Below are positions 39,694 to 48,256 of a stretch of DNA of 64,000 nt, piece by piece. The first letter of the stretch is position 1. Each line of letters opens with the position of its first letter. The stretch covers positions 1 to 64,000 of the forward strand of contig NZ_LLWC01000008.1 in NCBI RefSeq assembly GCF_001561995.1. The letters run 5' to 3'. The translations under genes and the position numbers were made by a program. A model generated the notes under the pieces. The model was not told the origin of the DNA and did no database searches. It was given only the letters and a program-made list of their open reading frames with translations. The DNA comes from Polycladidibacter hongkongensis. Its GTDB lineage: Bacteria; Pseudomonadota; Alphaproteobacteria; Rhizobiales; Stappiaceae.

Positions 39694-40227
39694 ATGCGTA
39701 TTGATCAAATCCCTATCGGCAAAAATCCGCCTGAAGATGTAAATGTAATCATCGAAGTTCCAGTGGGCGGCGAGCCAATCAAGTACGAAATGGAAAAAGA
39801 TTCCGGCGCTATGTTTGTTGACCGGTTCCTGTACACACCAATGCGCTACCCGGGCAACTACGGCTTTGTGCCCCACACCCTGTGCGGTGATGGCGATCCG
39901 ATTGACGTTGTTGTTGTCAATCAACGCCCAATTATTCCGGGCGCTGTTATGAGCTGCCGCCCGATTGGCGTTCTAATCATGGAAGATGAGTCCGGCCAAG
40001 ATGAAAAAATCATTGCTGTGCCAAGCGCTAAGCTGACCCGCCGCTATGAAAACATCAAAACCATTGAAGACCTGCCAGAGATCACCATCAAGCAGGTTGA
40101 GCACTTCTTTGAGCACTACAAAGACCTAGAGCCAAACAAGTGGGTAAAGATCACCGGCATTCTGGGCGCGGAAGACGCCAAGCGCCTGATCACCGAATCC
40201 ATCGAGCGCTACAACAACACCAAGTAG
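39694..40227 (+). CDS. ppa: Inorganic pyrophosphatase
   Basis: Family I soluble pyrophosphatase, pulling biosynthetic reactions forward by hydrolysing PPi. The 177-residue length is typical when the ATG at 39694 is used (GGAGAG upstream); an open frame continues 44 codons further upstream without family similarity. Metal-binding motifs are visible: YPGNYGFVP and the [10 protein letters not shown] block (three Asp), and the KWVKITG segment near the C-terminus. It is monocistronic with a strong terminator. Confidence 0.97.
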   Translation: MRIDQIPIGKNPPEDVNVIIEVPVGGEPIKYEMEKDSGAMFVDRFLYTPMRYPGNYGFVPHTLCGDGDPIDVVVVNQRPIIPGAVMSCRPIGVLIMEDESGQDEKIIAVPSAKLTRRYENIKTIEDLPEITIKQVEHFFEHYKDLEPNKWVKITGILGAEDAKRLITESIERYNNTK

Positions 40228-40242
40228 CACCCGAGTGAGTGT

Positions 40243-40282
40243 AAAAAAGCCGCGGCGCCTCATGAGCACTGCGGCTTTTTTA
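40243..40282. terminator. Bidirectional rho-independent terminator
   Basis: AAAAAAGCCGC pairs with GCGGCTTTTTT around a 17-base loop. It lies between the convergent ppa and dsbB genes and carries a T-run on both strands. Confidence 0.87.
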
Positions 40283-40294
40283 GTATACGGATCT

Positions 40295-40825
40295 TCAGCC
40301 CTTCCGACGAACAGGCAGCACCACACCGCAAATCGCGATAAAGGCCATCACGCTGGAAAACACCACATTCATTCCGGCAAAGGACAGACCAAAAATACGC
40401 AGCGCCGCAGTGGAACAGCTTACAACACGGGTGTTGTTAAGCGCGTTCAACATGTTGCTCGCCTGAGAAACATCGAACCTCCCACCGCCGCAATCATTTG
40501 GCCCAAGCCAGAAGTCCCACTCCGCCCCAGCCTGATAAACGCCAATTCCGCCACCATACATAAATATCCCGGCGGCCAACAAAAGCAGCAGTGCGCTCAA
40601 CCAGCGCAATTTGCCTTTTACCGAGAGTGCAAGCACAAGCAAGCTCAGCGGCAAACCAATGTAGTAAGGCACCCGCTGCGCCAAACACAATTGGCAGGGC
40701 ATATAGCCGCCTATGAGCTGAAACCCCCACGCCATAGCAATTGAAAAGGCGCTTCCTGCGGCAAGAAGGCCTGCAGCCCAAGCGCGCGGGTTCTCAAGAA
40801 CCCGATCAAACAGTTTTGCGATCAT
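40295..40825 (-). CDS. dsbB: Disulfide bond formation protein B
   Basis: Inner-membrane quinone reductase that reoxidises DsbA-type enzymes. The 176-residue protein has four transmembrane helices. Both redox pairs are present: CQLC (residues 44 and 47) in the first periplasmic loop, and the Cys in GPNDC plus a later Cys in VVSCS in the second loop (about 106 and 132). I start at the ATG at 40825, eight bases after the upstream gene's stop; a longer frame overlaps that gene. It is probably co-transcribed with the VTT-domain gene. Confidence 0.9.
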   Translation of the reverse strand: MIAKLFDRVLENPRAWAAGLLAAGSAFSIAMAWGFQLIGGYMPCQLCLAQRVPYYIGLPLSLLVLALSVKGKLRWLSALLLLLAAGIFMYGGGIGVYQAGAEWDFWLGPNDCGGGRFDVSQASNMLNALNNTRVVSCSTAALRIFGLSFAGMNVVFSSVMAFIAICGVVLPVRRKG

Positions 40826-40833
40826 AAGCCCAC

Positions 40834-41412
40834 CTAGAGGTATTTGAGCAACAAGAAGCCGCCGAAAAGACACACAACGACAAGTGAAAACACAAGCCCA
40901 AGCCGCTTCTCAATGAAGCTTTGCATGGATGGGCCAAAAAAGTACAGCAATCCGGCCACGACAAAAAACCGCAGCCCGCGCGACACAAGACTAGCAAGAA
41001 TAAACCCGGGCAGCGCCATAGCCGCAGCACCACTAGAAATCGTAATAACCTTATAAGGAAATGGCGTCAGGCCCGCGATAAACACAAACCACCAACCCCA
41101 CTCATTAAACACCTGCTTAAACTCGGCGATCTTTCCCGTGTAGCCATAAAACTCCAACACCGGCAAAGCCACCTGCTCAAACAAAAGGGCACCGATGAAG
41201 TAGCCCGCAATGCCCCCTGCCACCGAAGCAAGCGTACAAAGCAGCGCAAACCACCATGTGCGCTCCCGCCTACTAAGAACCATAGGTATTAGCAATAGAT
41301 CAGGCGGGATCGGAAAGAACGAGCTTTCGGCAAAAGAAACCGCCCCTAAAGCGGTGGGCGCACGTTTGCCGGCAGCCAGCGCGAGCGTCCAATCGTATAA
41401 GCGGCGGATCAT
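40834..41412 (-). CDS. YqaA/DedA-type VTT domain membrane protein
   Basis: A 192-residue inner-membrane protein with the VTT (SNARE-associated/DedA) fold. Family features are the re-entrant FAESSFFPIPPDLLLIP segment (about 28-44) and the second re-entrant loop around GLTPFPYKVITISSGA (about 113-128). DedA proteins act in lipid flipping and proton-motive-force-dependent envelope homeostasis; the specific role of the YqaA subgroup is unknown. It is the first gene of a likely two-gene unit with dsbB. Confidence 0.88.
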   Translation of the reverse strand: MIRRLYDWTLALAAGKRAPTALGAVSFAESSFFPIPPDLLLIPMVLSRRERTWWFALLCTLASVAGGIAGYFIGALLFEQVALPVLEFYGYTGKIAEFKQVFNEWGWWFVFIAGLTPFPYKVITISSGAAAMALPGFILASLVSRGLRFFVVAGLLYFFGPSMQSFIEKRLGLVFSLVVVCLFGGFLLLKYL

Positions 41413-41580
41413 TTAGCTTTTTCTCCAATATTGATTAAGGGTGCATCGTTTGCTCGTTTATAATCACGGCTGAAGGCTATTGAAAGACCGGCAACCCCGT
41501 TGGCTCCGCCTTTTAACAAGGCAAAACAACCCCAATGCGGGAAAACAAAGTGCAAACCTGTGATTAGCTGATAGTTTTTA

Positions 41581-41608
41581 TTGACGTTTGCGAACAGCGA
41601 GCTATAAC
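41581..41608 (+). promoter_or_regulatory. Predicted promoter of the tRNA-Leu gene
   Basis: TTGACG (41581-41586) and TATAAC (41603-41608) with 16-base spacing, near consensus, with the tRNA starting 37 bases after the -10. It is among the best promoter matches in the window. Confidence 0.7.
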
Positions 41609-41645
41609 CCCTTCTCATTCCCGCCGTAACAACACGGCGACACGG

Positions 41646-41731
41646 GCCCCCGTGGCGGAATTGGTAGACGCGGTAGATTCAAAATCTGCTGCCCTCTGGG
41701 CGTGCCCGTTCGATTCGGGCCGGGGGCACCA
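41646..41731 (+). tRNA. tRNA-Leu (anticodon CAA)
   Basis: Complete class II tRNA. The acceptor stem is GCCCCCG/CGGGGGC, the D-loop contains TTGGTAGACG, the anticodon stem is GTAGA/TCTGC with loop TTCAAAA (anticodon CAA, reading UUG), a long variable arm follows, the T-arm contains GTTCGATTC, and the terminal CCA is encoded (41729-41731). It has its own strong promoter and is followed by a T-rich stretch. Confidence 0.97.
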
Positions 41732-41773
41732 TTTCTTCTCTCATTCATGGCGATATGAAGTTATGCAGCCAAA

Positions 41774-42700
41774 TTATCCGGCCAACGGATGATGCTGTTC
41801 GACGATCTGTTGCAAACGCTCATCAAGCACATGGGTGTAGATTTGCGTTGTCGATATATCTGCATGCCCGAGAACTTGCTGAAGCACCCGCAAATCAGCC
41901 CCGTGATGCAAAAGGTGCGATGCAAACGCATGACGCAAGACATGCGGAGACACCTTCTTTCGATCCAGCTTGGCGCGCTCCGCTAAATCTTTCAGGTCAC
42001 GCGCAAATGCCTGCCGGGTAAGATGACCACTTTCCCCGTGCGAAGGAAACAGCCACACACTGTCTTTGTAATTGCCAATCGTGGCGCGCAGCTGAACATA
42101 GCGCTGCATCGCTCCCTGCGCCCGCTCAGAAAGCGGTACGGCCCGCTCCTTGTTGCCTTTGCCGCGCACGGTGAGCAACCTGCTATCGCGCAGCGCCGCA
42201 CTGGCTGGCAGCGAAACCAGCTCGGAGACACGCAAGCCAGTGGCGTAAAGCACTTCTAAAAGCGTATAAAGCCGCAGAGATCGCAACTGCTTTGCATCAC
42301 TTTCCTGCTGGTTTTTGCTTTCGTCTTCGGCAATTTTTAACAAGGCATCGACTTCATCCTCGGAAAGCACATTCGGCAACGCCGCTCGCTTCTTGGGCGA
42401 GGCAACCGTGCGTGTGGGATCGTCGCCCCTGCGCCCTTCGGCATAGAGGAACTGATAGAATTGCCGCAGTGCCGAAAGCCGCCGCGCCTGCGAAGACGCC
42501 GCGAAATCCCGCTCCACAATATCTTGCAGGTAGGCCCGGATGTCGCTGGTCTGCGCTTCCAATATGGAAACACCGCAAGCTGACAGAAAGCTATCAAAAT
42601 CCTCTAGATCCGCGCGATAACTCTCCAGTGTGTTAAACGCGCTATCTCGTTCCACACTTAGCATTTCAAAGAATGCGTCTACTTCAGCAACAAAGCGCAT
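41774..42700 (-). CDS. xerD: Tyrosine recombinase XerD
   Basis: Site-specific recombinase resolving chromosome dimers at dif together with XerC and FtsK. The 308-residue protein has the N-terminal SAM-like core-binding domain (about 1-85) and a catalytic domain with all active residues: Arg in TGLRVSEL, Lys in RGKGNKER, HVLRHAF (His and Arg), His in LGHADIST and Tyr in QIYTHV. I start at the ATG at 42700 behind AGGGA. The context next to aroK is the normal rhizobial xerD locus, so this is the housekeeping enzyme rather than an island integrase, despite the tRNA beside it. Confidence 0.93.
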   Translation of the reverse strand: MRFVAEVDAFFEMLSVERDSAFNTLESYRADLEDFDSFLSACGVSILEAQTSDIRAYLQDIVERDFAASSQARRLSALRQFYQFLYAEGRRGDDPTRTVASPKKRAALPNVLSEDEVDALLKIAEDESKNQQESDAKQLRSLRLYTLLEVLYATGLRVSELVSLPASAALRDSRLLTVRGKGNKERAVPLSERAQGAMQRYVQLRATIGNYKDSVWLFPSHGESGHLTRQAFARDLKDLAERAKLDRKKVSPHVLRHAFASHLLHHGADLRVLQQVLGHADISTTQIYTHVLDERLQQIVEQHHPLAG

Positions 42701-42708
42701 CGCGTTCC

Positions 42709-42849
42709 CTATTTCAGTCCACTTTCCATCACCTGCACTGTATAGGTACGCGGGTTCGGCTCGACAAAGGTTGCCAGCGCATACATGCACAGCACAATGG
42801 CAACGACTGCCATTCCGACAATTGAAAGCAATCTGGTCAACGTAGGCAT
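42709..42849 (-). CDS. Small single-helix membrane protein between xerD and aroK
   Basis: A predicted 46-residue protein, MPTLTRLLS at the start, with one transmembrane helix (about 8-28) followed by a short periplasmic tail containing the motif ATFVEPNPRTYTV. Similar tiny proteins with the same FVEP-type motif sit between xerD and aroK in other Rhizobiales, from memory. It ends eight bases before the xerD start. The ribosome site is weak and in-frame starts further upstream (to 42927) exist, so the N-terminus is uncertain. Function unknown. Confidence 0.6.
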   Translation of the reverse strand: MPTLTRLLSIVGMAVVAIVLCMYALATFVEPNPRTYTVQVMESGLK

Positions 42850-43060
42850 TGCCCGAAAATCCCTTATCCCCACCCACATAACCGGTGCAGCAGCAGCCTG
42901 AGATAGTTCAGGCTCTTTACCTGCCAAACGATCAAATGCGACACTCTTTCAATAGCCTGTTTAGGCCGTTCTGCGCAATAACCGTGCCTTGGCGCTTGAC
43001 ATTGGGGGTATGTTTACGCTCAAAGCAGAAACAAAAGATAAAGTATGAAGAGGAAATGGT

Positions 43061-43696
43061 GTGAGCGCCGCACAGCCAAATGCGAAAAGTCGTGAACAAC
43101 GCGCCAAAGCCATCGTCAAGCGCTTGGGCAATCGCTCCATCGTGCTCGTGGGCATCATGGGATGCGGCAAGTCTACAGTGGGCCGCCGTCTTGCTCAGTA
43201 CTTGAGTGTAGATTTCGTAGATGCCGATTCTGAAATCGAACAAGCTGCCAACCGTACCGTCAGTGAGATTTTTGCCGAACACGGTGAAGCCTACTTCCGC
43301 GACGGTGAAAAGCGGGTCATTGCCCGCCTGCTGGATGAGGGACCACAAGTGCTCGCCACAGGGGGCGGCGCATTTATCAATCCTGAAACCCGTGAACGCA
43401 TTAAAAACCAAGGTGTTTCTGTCTGGATGAAGGCAGAGCTGCCTGTGCTCATGTCTCGTGTCCGCAAGCGCCCCACCCGCCCTCTCCTACAAACGGACAA
43501 CCCCGAAGAAACACTGCAAAAGCTGATGGACAAGCGCTACCCCATTTACGCAGAGGCCGATCTGCATATCTGGTCACGCGATGTCAGCCACGAAGCGGTG
43601 ATGGAAGAGATCCTCAAAGTTCTGGAGGAAGGCCTTCCCCCGGCGGATGAGGCAGACCTTGCAAATATAAGCAGCATCGACCCCAAGCAGCCCTAA
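43061..43696 (+). CDS. aroK: Shikimate kinase
   Basis: Phosphorylates shikimate at the 3-hydroxyl in the aromatic amino-acid pathway. The 211-residue protein has an N-terminal extension of about 25 residues, the P-loop MGCGKSTVG (about 33-41), the DADSEIE motif that binds shikimate, and the GGGAF motif (about 105). The start is GTG behind GAGG. It is followed by aroB after 49 bases, the standard aroKB pair, and is divergent from xerD. Confidence 0.95.
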   Translation: MSAAQPNAKSREQRAKAIVKRLGNRSIVLVGIMGCGKSTVGRRLAQYLSVDFVDADSEIEQAANRTVSEIFAEHGEAYFRDGEKRVIARLLDEGPQVLATGGGAFINPETRERIKNQGVSVWMKAELPVLMSRVRKRPTRPLLQTDNPEETLQKLMDKRYPIYAEADLHIWSRDVSHEAVMEEILKVLEEGLPPADEADLANISSIDPKQP

Positions 43697-43745
43697 CCTT
43701 ACTACGACAAATCAAGTAACCCCAGCGCTAAAAGGAATTACCGCA

Positions 43746-44867
43746 GTGACCGAGACCTCCGCCCTCACGCAGCTTGAAGTATCCCTCGGCGAACGCAGTT
43801 ATCCCATTCTAATCGGCGGCGGTCTTCTGCAGCAGGCGGGCACACATATCGCTCAAACTCTACCCGGCGCACGCTGTGTAGTGATTTGCGATGAAACCGT
43901 TGCAACGATCCACCTGAAAACACTAGAAGACAGCTTAGGGGCCGTAGGCGTTGGCTTTGATACTCTGCTGGTTCCGGCAGGCGAAAAGACCAAATGCTTC
44001 AGCCAGTTCGAGCGTCTGTGCGATGAGGTTCTCTCCTTGCGGCTAGAGCGAGGCGACGCAGTTGTTGCCCTCGGCGGCGGTGTCGTGGGCGACCTGTCAG
44101 GCTTCGTCTCTGGCGTGGTTCGCCGCGGTATGCAATTTGTCCAAATCCCAACAACTTTGCTGGCTCAGGTAGACAGCTCCGTCGGCGGCAAAACCGGCAT
44201 CAACTCCCGCCACGGCAAAAATCTGCTCGGTGTATTCCACCAGCCAACGCTCGTCCTTGCCGATACAGATGCACTCGACACGCTGCCACAGCGAGATTTC
44301 CGCGCGGGCTACGCAGAAGTGGCCAAGTACGGCCTCATCAATGACGAGCCGTTTTTCAAATGGTTGGAAAACAACTGGGAAGACGTATTTAAAGGTGGCG
44401 AGGCCCGCATTCACGCTGTTGCCCACTCATGCCGCGCCAAAGCCGCTGTTGTCGCCGCTGATGAGCGCGAAAGCGGCAACCGCGCCTTGCTCAATCTTGG
44501 CCACACTTTCGGCCACGCGCTGGAAGGAGCCGTCGCATACGAAGGCAGCCGCCTTGTGCATGGCGAGGGCGTTTCCATCGGCATGACACTGGCTTACGAG
44601 TTTTCCGCCCAGCTTGGCCTATGCGCTATAGAAGATGCCGAGCGCGTGGAAGCGCACCTTGAAAAAGTAGGGCTACCAACCCAGATCAAACAAGTCCCTG
44701 GCCAATTGCCACCGCTCGAAACGTTTATGGATCTGATCGCACAGGACAAAAAAGTAACACGCGGACAGCTCACCTTCATTCTTGCCCGCGGTATTGGACA
44801 GTCCTTTATCGATAAAACCATTGAGCCAGAAACACTCGCCAGCTACCTTAAGGAGAAACTTGCCTAA
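43746..44867 (+). CDS. aroB: 3-dehydroquinate synthase
   Basis: Converts DAHP to 3-dehydroquinate using NAD+ and a divalent metal. The 373-residue protein shows the NAD-binding GGGVVGDLSGF motif (about 103-113), IPTTLLAQVDSSVGGKTGIN, and the metal ligands Glu and His in the RAGYAEVAKYG and LNLGHTFGHALE motifs. The start is GTG behind AAGGA. Its stop overlaps the start of the CNNM gene (TAATG), indicating translational coupling. Confidence 0.96.
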   Translation: MTETSALTQLEVSLGERSYPILIGGGLLQQAGTHIAQTLPGARCVVICDETVATIHLKTLEDSLGAVGVGFDTLLVPAGEKTKCFSQFERLCDEVLSLRLERGDAVVALGGGVVGDLSGFVSGVVRRGMQFVQIPTTLLAQVDSSVGGKTGINSRHGKNLLGVFHQPTLVLADTDALDTLPQRDFRAGYAEVAKYGLINDEPFFKWLENNWEDVFKGGEARIHAVAHSCRAKAAVVAADERESGNRALLNLGHTFGHALEGAVAYEGSRLVHGEGVSIGMTLAYEFSAQLGLCAIEDAERVEAHLEKVGLPTQIKQVPGQLPPLETFMDLIAQDKKVTRGQLTFILARGIGQSFIDKTIEPETLASYLKEKLA

Positions 44868-46159
44868 TGAGCGACTTTCCACTTTGGGCATCCCTTGCCA
44901 GCATTGCCCTGTTGCTTATCCTGTCCGGCTTCTTTTCCGGCTCGGAGACAGCTCTGACAGCGGCCTCGCGTGCGCGCATGCACCAGATGGAAAAGTCCGG
45001 CAACAAACGCGCCTCAATCGTTTCCCGCCTCATTCAGGCCCGCGAACGGCTCATTGGCGCACTCTTGCTCGGCAATAACCTCGTAAATATCCTTGCTTCG
45101 GCGCTAGCAACATCCGTGCTGCTTAACATGTTTGGCGATGCTGGCGTGGCCTATGCAACGCTGCTCATGACCCTGTTGGTCTTGATCTTCTCCGAAGTCC
45201 TGCCCAAAACATGGGCCATTACCAACGCGGACAAATTCGCTCTTTCTGTCGCGCCAATCCTGCGCCCATTGGTGGCAATTCTCTCACCTCTCGTTATCAC
45301 GATTGAAGTGATTGTGCGTGCAATTCTGCGCATTTTTGGCATCCGCATCGATGGAGAAACCGCGATCCTGTCCGCCCATGAAGAGCTGCGTGGCACGCTG
45401 GATTTGCAACACTTGGAAGGAGGTCTCGTCAAGGCCGATAAGGACCGCATCGGCGGCCTGCTGGATTTGGCCGAGCTGGAAGTCTCAGACGTCATGGTTC
45501 ACCGCACCAAGGTGTTTGCCCTGAATGCTGACCTGCCTTCTGCCGAGCTGATTGAAGAGGTGCTGGCCAGCCCCTTCACCCGCATCCCCTTATGGCGCGA
45601 CAATCCGGACAACTTTGTCGGCCTGCTCCATGCCAAGGATGTGCTGCGCGCATTCGCCCATGTGAAAGGTGACGTCAGCAAGTTCAAGCTCGATAAAGTT
45701 ATGAGCCCGCTATGGTTCGTCCCCGATACCACCAGCTTGCAAAATCAGCTCAACGCCTTTTTGAAGCGCAAAACCCACTTCGCCATGGTTGTCGACGAGT
45801 ACGGCGAGGTTATGGGGCTGGTGACGCTGGAAGACATACTGGAAGAAATCGTGGGCGAGATCGCCGATGAACACGACAACGAAGTGCCCGGCCTGCACCC
45901 GCAAACCGATGGGTCTGTCATTGTTGATGGCTCTGTCCCGATCCGTGATTTAAACCGCGCCACAGATTGGGATCTACCAGACGAAGAGGCAACCACCATT
46001 GCAGGGCTTGTCATTCACGAGGCAAAAGTAATCCCCGAGGAGCGCCAGATCTTCACCTTCCACGGATTCCGTTTCACAGTACTGCGACGGGAAAAAAACC
46101 GCATCACGCGCCTGCGGATGATGCCTCTTGGAGACACCAAGCCACGCCGCGAAGCCTAG
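44867..46159 (+). CDS. CNNM/CorC-HlyC family protein with CBS domains
   Basis: A 430-residue membrane protein with a DUF21/CNNM transmembrane domain (about 1-190, three to four helices including the [12 protein letters not shown] motif), two CBS domains (about 205-330) that bind ATP-Mg, and a C-terminal CorC_HlyC domain (about 345-425). Relatives export magnesium or cobalt, or confer sodium/cobalt resistance. The historical haemolysin name is misleading. It is the last gene of the aroK-aroB-CNNM unit, a conserved rhizobial order. Confidence 0.93.
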   Translation: MSDFPLWASLASIALLLILSGFFSGSETALTAASRARMHQMEKSGNKRASIVSRLIQARERLIGALLLGNNLVNILASALATSVLLNMFGDAGVAYATLLMTLLVLIFSEVLPKTWAITNADKFALSVAPILRPLVAILSPLVITIEVIVRAILRIFGIRIDGETAILSAHEELRGTLDLQHLEGGLVKADKDRIGGLLDLAELEVSDVMVHRTKVFALNADLPSAELIEEVLASPFTRIPLWRDNPDNFVGLLHAKDVLRAFAHVKGDVSKFKLDKVMSPLWFVPDTTSLQNQLNAFLKRKTHFAMVVDEYGEVMGLVTLEDILEEIVGEIADEHDNEVPGLHPQTDGSVIVDGSVPIRDLNRATDWDLPDEEATTIAGLVIHEAKVIPEERQIFTFHGFRFTVLRREKNRITRLRMMPLGDTKPRREA

Positions 46160-46168
46160 CCGCGAGCA

Positions 46169-46426
46169 TTATGCGCTTGCTTCAATCGCCAGCGCATGCA
46201 CACCGCTCGCTAGCTCTTCTGCAACGCACGCATTTATTGCACGATGCATTGCAACCCTACTCATACCGGCAAAGGCTGTGGATACGATGCGAATACGAAA
46301 ATGCGTTTCGCCTCCTTCACGCCAGCCTCCATGGCCACGATGGCTCTCCGATTCATCGATAACCTCAAGCTGCTGCGGCGCAAATGCTTGGGTCAACTTG
46401 TCACGCATACTGTTTTTCTTGCTCAT
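46169..46426 (-). CDS. bolA: BolA family protein
   Basis: An 85-residue BolA-fold protein with the class II KH-like features: the conserved ESHRGHGG segment (about 26-33), HFRIRIVST, and a C-terminal helix with the conserved MSRVAMHRAIN. BolA proteins work with monothiol glutaredoxins in iron-sulfur cluster handling or bind DNA to affect cell shape. It is convergent with the CNNM gene (nine bases apart) and divergent from the J-domain gene. The paired CGFS glutaredoxin is not in this window. Confidence 0.93.
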   Translation of the reverse strand: MSKKNSMRDKLTQAFAPQQLEVIDESESHRGHGGWREGGETHFRIRIVSTAFAGMSRVAMHRAINACVAEELASGVHALAIEASA

Positions 46427-46545
46427 TTCTCCTATATCCGATGCAAGGAAACATGCGTCAAGGCCTTGCGCCCGACCCCAATTGTTTTCTATTTATGCTC
46501 TTCAGCATTTTTGCAGTGCAGGCCCCACTCAGCAAACGATACCAA

Positions 46546-47166
46546 ATGACGCTAAAATCATCTCTTTTTGACAGTATCCGCGTGAAGCCAAACAAAGAGG
46601 CACAATCGCGCCGCTCCAGCCCCCAGTGCGAATGGGAAGGCTGCACCGCGCCCGGCGCCCATCGCGCGCCCAAAGGACGTGACCGCGAAGGAGAGTACTT
46701 TCACTTCTGCGTAGAGCACGTGCGGGCCTATAACAAAAATTACAACTATTTCTCCGGCCTTGACGACGACGCAGTGCGCCATATCCAAGAAGAGGCGGTA
46801 ACCGGCAATCGCCCTACGTGGAAAATGGGCGTCAACTCCGATCCAGACGCATCAGCAGGGCGCGACGGCTCACGCACACGTCTCAACGACACGCAATTCT
46901 CCGATCCATTTGATTTTATGGATGGTAAAACCCAGCGCGAAGCACCCAACAGCGCTCCGCAGCGCAAAGTTTTGGCGCTTGAGAAAAGATCATTTGAAAC
47001 GCTCAACCTGCGTGTTACGGCAAGGGGAGCGGAAATTAAATCTCGATACAAGGAATTGGTAAAAGTACATCACCCTGATGCAAATGGCGGCGATCGTTCT
47101 TCCGAAGATCGCTTACGCGAGATCATTCAGGCCTACAATGTTTTAAAAAAGAACGGCTATTGCTAG
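46546..47166 (+). CDS. J domain-containing co-chaperone with N-terminal Cys/His motif
   Basis: A 206-residue DnaJ-type protein whose J domain is at the C-terminus (about 145-206), with the HPD motif in KVHHPDANGG. The N-terminal half carries C-x4-C and a later C-x2-H pair (CEWEGC, FCVEH), which could bind a metal ion, and a conserved YNKNYNYFSG segment. Family relatives occur next to bolA and cobS in Rhizobiales. It should stimulate DnaK, but the client is unknown. The ATG at 46546 is chosen because family similarity starts there; its ribosome site is poor. Confidence 0.88.
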   Translation: MTLKSSLFDSIRVKPNKEAQSRRSSPQCEWEGCTAPGAHRAPKGRDREGEYFHFCVEHVRAYNKNYNYFSGLDDDAVRHIQEEAVTGNRPTWKMGVNSDPDASAGRDGSRTRLNDTQFSDPFDFMDGKTQREAPNSAPQRKVLALEKRSFETLNLRVTARGAEIKSRYKELVKVHHPDANGGDRSSEDRLREIIQAYNVLKKNGYC

Positions 47167-47257
47167 CCACCTCCCTCTAAACGGGTGCCACAAACGACAC
47201 TGAAGACAACACCTGCAAACGCTCCTTGCTACGAAGGAAGGCGCCCAAGGACAAGCT

Positions 47258-48244
47258 ATGACCGATACTCAAGAAAAACTGCCAAACCTGCCCGACACCA
47301 CCATTTCGGTTCGCGAAACTTTCGGTATCGACAGCGATCTGGTCGTGCCAGCTTTTTCCAAGCCAAGTGAGCACGTGCCGGATGTGGATAAGGACTATTT
47401 GTTCGATCGCGCCACCACACTGGCTATTCTTGCAGGTTTTGCGCGCAATCGCCGCGTCATGATCACCGGTTATCACGGCACAGGTAAGTCCACACATATC
47501 GAGCAAGTCGCTGCCCGCCTTAACTGGCCTTGCGTGCGCGTAAACCTTGATAGCCATGTGTCCCGTATTGATCTTGTTGGGAAAGACGCCATCACCGTGA
47601 AAGACGGCCACACCATCACCGAGTTCCGCGATGGCATTTTGCCTTGGGCTCTACAAAACAACGTCGCACTGGTGTTTGACGAGTATGACGCCGGCCGCCC
47701 GGATGTTATGTTTGTAATCCAGCGCGTTCTGGAGGTCTCCGGCCGTCTCACGCTGCTGGATCAAAACCGCGTCATTCATCCGCATCCTGCGTTCCGCCTG
47801 TTTGCCACCGCCAACACTGTCGGCCTTGGCGATACATCCGGGCTTTATCACGGCACTCAGCAAATCAACCAAGGCCAAATGGACCGCTGGTCGATTGTCA
47901 GCACGCTGAATTATCTCCCGCATGATAATGAAGTCGAGATTGTGCTGGCAAAATCACCCCATTACTCCGGCGCTGAAGGCCGCGCGACGGTATCCAAGAT
48001 GGTGCGTGTTGCAGATCTGACCCGTAACGCCTTCATCAATGGCGATTTGTCCACGGTGATGAGCCCGCGCTCGGTTATCACATGGTCTGAAAATGCGGAG
48101 ATTTTTGGCGATCTCGGCTTTGCCTTCCGCCTGACATTCCTAAACAAGTGCGATGAAACCGAACAAGCGCTCGTCGCCGAGTTTTATCAGCGTTGCTTCG
48201 GGGAAGAGCTGCCGGAATCGGCTGCAAACATCCTCTTGAGCTAA
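47258..48244 (+). CDS. cobS: Aerobic cobaltochelatase subunit CobS
   Basis: AAA+ ATPase subunit that, with CobT and CobN, inserts Co2+ into hydrogenobyrinic acid a,c-diamide in the aerobic cobalamin pathway. The 328-residue protein has Walker [10 protein letters not shown] (about 70-78), Walker [12 protein letters not shown], and the MoxR-like sensor regions. AAGGA precedes the ATG. CobT starts 12 bases behind its stop. No cobalamin riboswitch is visible in the 90 bases upstream, and cobN is not in this window. Confidence 0.96.
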   Translation: MTDTQEKLPNLPDTTISVRETFGIDSDLVVPAFSKPSEHVPDVDKDYLFDRATTLAILAGFARNRRVMITGYHGTGKSTHIEQVAARLNWPCVRVNLDSHVSRIDLVGKDAITVKDGHTITEFRDGILPWALQNNVALVFDEYDAGRPDVMFVIQRVLEVSGRLTLLDQNRVIHPHPAFRLFATANTVGLGDTSGLYHGTQQINQGQMDRWSIVSTLNYLPHDNEVEIVLAKSPHYSGAEGRATVSKMVRVADLTRNAFINGDLSTVMSPRSVITWSENAEIFGDLGFAFRLTFLNKCDETEQALVAEFYQRCFGEELPESAANILLS

Positions 48245-48256
48245 GGGAGAAGCTGC

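Noticed and set aside
41581-42700. tRNA-Leu next to a tyrosine recombinase, as in an integrated island
   Set aside because: The recombinase is XerD with its normal aroK neighbourhood, no direct repeat of the tRNA end is visible, and the surrounding genes are core.
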